From: an uncultured Flavobacterium sp.
GTDB taxonomy: Bacteria; Bacteroidota; Bacteroidia; Flavobacteriales; Flavobacteriaceae
Direction: 5' to 3'
Length of the DNA stretch: 64,000 nucleotides
NCBI RefSeq assembly: GCF_946478785.1
Contig: NZ_CAMLDD010000006.1
Coordinates: 62,001 to 126,000, forward strand
The position numbers were made by a program, and so were the translations under genes. Below the pieces are notes generated by a model. The model did not search any database. It was not told the DNA's origin and saw nothing but the letters and a program-made list of their open reading frames with translations. Positions within the stretch are counted from its first letter, which is position 1. Each line of letters opens with the position of its first letter. Positions 61,750 through 64,000 of the stretch are shown one piece after another.

Positions 61750-62067
61750 CTACTCCAGAAACAATATTTGATAACATAAAATAAAAATTACAAATATTAA
61801 AAACACTCCTGAAAGGAATATGATAACATTTGATATTTTTTGAGAGTACATCTCAAAAAAACCCTTAATACCAAATACCACGAAGGTACTAAAGGCAAAG
61901 AAAATTAAAATTTCCAAAAACAAATTTAATCCTAAGAACGTATTTTGCACTTTAAATATACTACTGCTCTCAAAAACAGCACTTTCAAAACAGCTTACAA
62001 GAACAAATGAGATGCTAAGCGCAAAGAGCACCCATTTGATTTGGGTCATTGTATCTCTATTTATCAT
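61750..62067 (-). CDS. small membrane protein of unknown function
   Basis: The 105-residue protein has three hydrophobic helices (about 11-28, 46-66 and 82-103) and few charged residues. I recognise no family. It is convergent with folA and divergent from ubiE, standing alone. Length, codon use and helical pattern support a real gene, but the evidence is modest. Confidence 0.6.
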   Translation of the reverse strand: MINRDTMTQIKWVLFALSISFVLVSCFESAVFESSSIFKVQNTFLGLNLFLEILIFFAFSTFVVFGIKGFFEMYSQKISNVIIFLSGVFLIFVIFILCYQILFLE

Positions 62068-62199
62068 TGAAAAAACATTAAATTTTTACAGATGCTAAAT
62101 TGACCAATAAATACTTTACCTACAATACCCACTTTTAGTGATTTTACAAATAACCTTCTCAAATCTGAAAAACATTCTTATCGTAATTAAGAAACACAA

Positions 62200-62228
62200 T
62201 TGCAGTTAAATACTTTATGTTATATTTG
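62200..62228 (+). promoter_or_regulatory. promoter of ubiE/menG
   Basis: TTG at 62200-62202 and TATATTTG at 62221-62228 match the Bacteroidetes -33 and -7 boxes with 18 bp between. The ATG follows 14 bp later, giving a very short leader. Confidence 0.75.
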
Positions 62229-62242
62229 CGTAAACAAAAGAA

Positions 62243-62974
62243 ATGTCTGAAAAAATAACTCCGTACAAAAATTCAACATTAGGCAAAAAAGAACAGGTTG
62301 CACAAATGTTTGACACTATTTCAGGAAACTACGATAATTTAAATCGTGTGATTTCGTTTGGAATAGATGTAAAATGGCGTAAAAAAGTTTTGAAAATAGT
62401 TTCTGACTCAAAACCAAAAACCATACTTGACATTGCTACCGGAACCGGAGATCTGGCTATTTTGATGGCACAAAGCAATGCTGAAAAAATTATTGGGCTA
62501 GATATTTCTGCCGGAATGCTGGAAGTTGGAAGAAAAAAAGTGGAAGAAAAAAAACTTTCCAACACTATTGAATTAGTTATAGGCGATTCTGAAAATATGT
62601 CTTTTGAAGACAATTATTTTGATGCCATTACAGTTAGCTTTGGGGTTCGAAATTTTGAGAATTTAGAAAAAGGCTTTACTGAAATTTTAAGAGTTTTAAA
62701 GCCAAATGGCGTTTTTGTAATTTTAGAAACATCGGTTCCAGTAAAAACACCATATAAACAAGGATATCGTTTTTATACCAAAAATATACTTCCAATTATA
62801 GGAAAATTATTCTCTAAAGACAATTCAGCTTATGGATATTTATCAGAATCTGCGGCTGCTTTTCCATATGGGGAAGCACTGAACAATATTTTGAGAAAAA
62901 TTGGGTTTATAGATGTTGTGGCTATGCCTCAAACTTTTGGAGTTGCAACCATATATTCTGCTTCTAAAAAATAG
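62243..62974 (+). CDS. ubiE: demethylmenaquinone methyltransferase (UbiE/MenG)
   Basis: The 243-residue SAM-dependent enzyme finishes menaquinone. It has the family start [23 protein letters not shown], the SAM motif [13 protein letters not shown] and [26 protein letters not shown]. Flavobacteria use menaquinone, so the MenG reaction is the likely one. The next gene (PorT-like) starts one base after its stop, so they share a transcript. Confidence 0.94.
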   Translation: MSEKITPYKNSTLGKKEQVAQMFDTISGNYDNLNRVISFGIDVKWRKKVLKIVSDSKPKTILDIATGTGDLAILMAQSNAEKIIGLDISAGMLEVGRKKVEEKKLSNTIELVIGDSENMSFEDNYFDAITVSFGVRNFENLEKGFTEILRVLKPNGVFVILETSVPVKTPYKQGYRFYTKNILPIIGKLFSKDNSAYGYLSESAAAFPYGEALNNILRKIGFIDVVAMPQTFGVATIYSASKK

Positions 62975-62975
62975 T

Positions 62976-63686
62976 ATGAAAAAAACAGTAGTCTTAATCT
63001 TATTAGTATTATCGGCACAAGGATATTCTCAATTTGCTAAAAGCATGTTTAGCAAAGATCCTATTATCAACCTGGAAAACTGGCAGAAACAACGCCTGTA
63101 CTTTGGGTATTATTTAGGATTTAACAGCTTTGATTTTAAATTTGATTACAAAGAAGTTGCACAGGATATTCAGGTAAAAAAAACAACAGGATTTAATGTT
63201 GGGGTTGTAGCAGATTTAAGACTGCAGGAATATATAAATTTACGTTTTGAACCTGGTTTATATTATACAAAACGTGATTTACATTTTCCCGGAGTGGGTG
63301 AATTAGAAAATGATTATTTAAGAGAAGTCAACAGTACTTATATTCATTTTCCCTTACTATTGAAATTTTCAGCTTTACGTACCGGAAATATTCGCCCTTA
63401 TTTAACAGGGGGATTTTCTACCACTTTAAATTTATCCAGTAATTCAAAATCCAAGGATGATAATTTTGAAGGTACGTTTAGGGTTAAGCCGTGGAGTTCT
63501 GCTTATGAAATTGGTTTCGGTATCGATATTTTCTCTGAATATTTTATTTTCTCACCTTCCATCAGGGGTATGTTTGGAATAACCGACGAGCTTATTAGAG
63601 ATAATCCCGGCCAGGCAAGTCCATGGACAGACAATATAGATTCTATGAAATCAAGAGCGATTTTAATAAATTTTACTTTCCACTAA
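62976..63686 (+). CDS. PorT family outer-membrane protein
   Basis: From the ATG at 62976 the 236-residue product has a signal peptide (VVLILLVLSAQGYSQ) and an eight-stranded barrel-like mature part (LYFGYYLGFNSFDFKFDY, INLRFEPGLYYTKRDL, FSEYFIFSPSIRGMFG). The length, the LENWQKQRLYFGYYLG motif and the ubiE-porT order match PorT, a component needed for type IX secretion in Porphyromonas and gliding flavobacteria. A frame open from 62913 exists, but its early part overlaps ubiE. Confidence 0.88.
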   Translation: MKKTVVLILLVLSAQGYSQFAKSMFSKDPIINLENWQKQRLYFGYYLGFNSFDFKFDYKEVAQDIQVKKTTGFNVGVVADLRLQEYINLRFEPGLYYTKRDLHFPGVGELENDYLREVNSTYIHFPLLLKFSALRTGNIRPYLTGGFSTTLNLSSNSKSKDDNFEGTFRVKPWSSAYEIGFGIDIFSEYFIFSPSIRGMFGITDELIRDNPGQASPWTDNIDSMKSRAILINFTFH

Positions 63687-63695
63687 AACAAAATT

Positions 63696-64000
63696 CTAAC
63701 TATTTCGTTTAAACTCACTAAGGACAATAGCGGTAGCGGTGGCAACATTTAAACTTTCGGTTTTTTGTAGTTTACCAAACCTGGGAATTGTGAGTCGGCT
63801 TGTTACCATTTTTTCAATCTCTGCCGAAATACCATTGGCTTCATTACCCATAATAATGATTCCGTTTTGAGGTAAATTAGACTGATAAATGTTTTCACCA
63901 TTCATAAAAGTTCCAAATACAGGCAGTTTGGCGTTTGTTATAAAAGATTTCAAATCAACATAATTTACATTTACTCTTGCAATGGAGCCCATTGTGGCCT
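63696..64000 (-). CDS. TrmH/SpoU family RNA 2'-O-methyltransferase, 5' end outside window
   Basis: The visible 101 residues are the C-terminal SPOUT domain. They run from ATMGSIARVNVNYVD (motif 1) through NGIIIMGNEANGISAEI (motif 2) to TIPRFGKLQKTESLNVATATAIVLSEF (motif 3), the knot that binds SAM. The frame continues off the right edge, so the N-terminal substrate-binding part is missing here. It is convergent with the PorT gene, a common neighbour arrangement in flavobacteria. The RNA target is unknown. Confidence 0.92.
   Translation of the reverse strand, partial: ATMGSIARVNVNYVDLKSFITNAKLPVFGTFMNGENIYQSNLPQNGIIIMGNEANGISAEIEKMVTSRLTIPRFGKLQKTESLNVATATAIVLSEFKRNS

Noticed and set aside
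1..64000. tRNA, rRNA, CRISPR arrays, intact transposases or phage genes
   Set aside because: No sequence with their features was recognised by reading. The repeats present are palindromic intergenic elements without regular spacers or transposase genes.

Overview
The window looks like a chromosomal segment of a Flavobacterium-type member of the Bacteroidetes. The evidence is low GC, SusC/SusD outer-membrane uptake genes, a PorT-like protein, a methionine synthase split into two genes, Bacteroidetes-type promoters (TAnnTTTG at -7), and many dispersed palindromic repeats between genes. No tRNA, rRNA, CRISPR array or intact insertion sequence was seen.

Positions 1-28,600 hold an almost complete route from sulfate and aspartate to S-adenosylmethionine. 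From right to left on the minus strand: metY, metX, thrA, an OsmC protein and a MetZ-like enzyme make homocysteine. A second minus-strand cluster (TauE/SafE transporter, cysH, cysD, cysN, a sulfite reductase with an extra C-terminal helical domain, cobA, a siroheme synthase and a ferredoxin-NADP reductase) reduces sulfate to sulfide. The split methionine synthase (4146-5150 and 344-3019) methylates homocysteine, and metK (27306-28556, plus strand) makes SAM. A GTG-started Rrf2 regulator with four cysteines and a second TauE/SafE protein lie beside the cys cluster. A ParDE-like toxin-antitoxin pair plus an antitoxin remnant sits between metH1 and the siroheme genes.

Regulation of this block is the most striking part. 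There are two SAM-I riboswitches (upstream of metH1 and metX) and one SAM-II-like riboswitch (upstream of metK). Around metY there are four tiny Cys/Met-containing open reading frames, each followed at once by a rho-independent terminator. They form two tandem pairs (26845-26965 with 26572-26697, and 24593-24718 with 24405-24542). Each pair is followed by a member of a small paralogous protein family ending in MYSxENExLFI. In at least two cases the end of the tiny ORF mimics the 3' arm of the terminator, as expected of a ribosome-stalling attenuator. A shared palindrome is found at the cys-cluster promoter and upstream of the metY leaders, and is a candidate Rrf2 operator.

Positions 28,700-32,800 carry a DUF4153 membrane protein, a secreted hypothetical protein, a deoxynucleoside kinase and a small membrane protein. 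Positions 32,800-48,600 are a polysaccharide utilisation locus: a propeller/Y_Y_Y/LuxR-HTH membrane regulator, a SusC/SusD pair, a surface lipoprotein, GH30, GH5 and GH3 glycosidases, and a secreted endonuclease/exonuclease/phosphatase-family protein. The enzyme set points to beta-glucan, possibly beta-1,6-linked.

Positions 48,600-64,000 are housekeeping: membrane pyrophosphatase with a Cys-rich tail next to a soluble pyrophosphatase, an AlkA-like glycosylase, a DUF5686 outer-membrane protein, pdhB, etfBA, a bifunctional nuclease, thyA, a CBM48-like protein, a 2TM protein, folA, ubiE/menG, a PorT-like protein and a truncated SpoU/TrmH methylase at the right edge.
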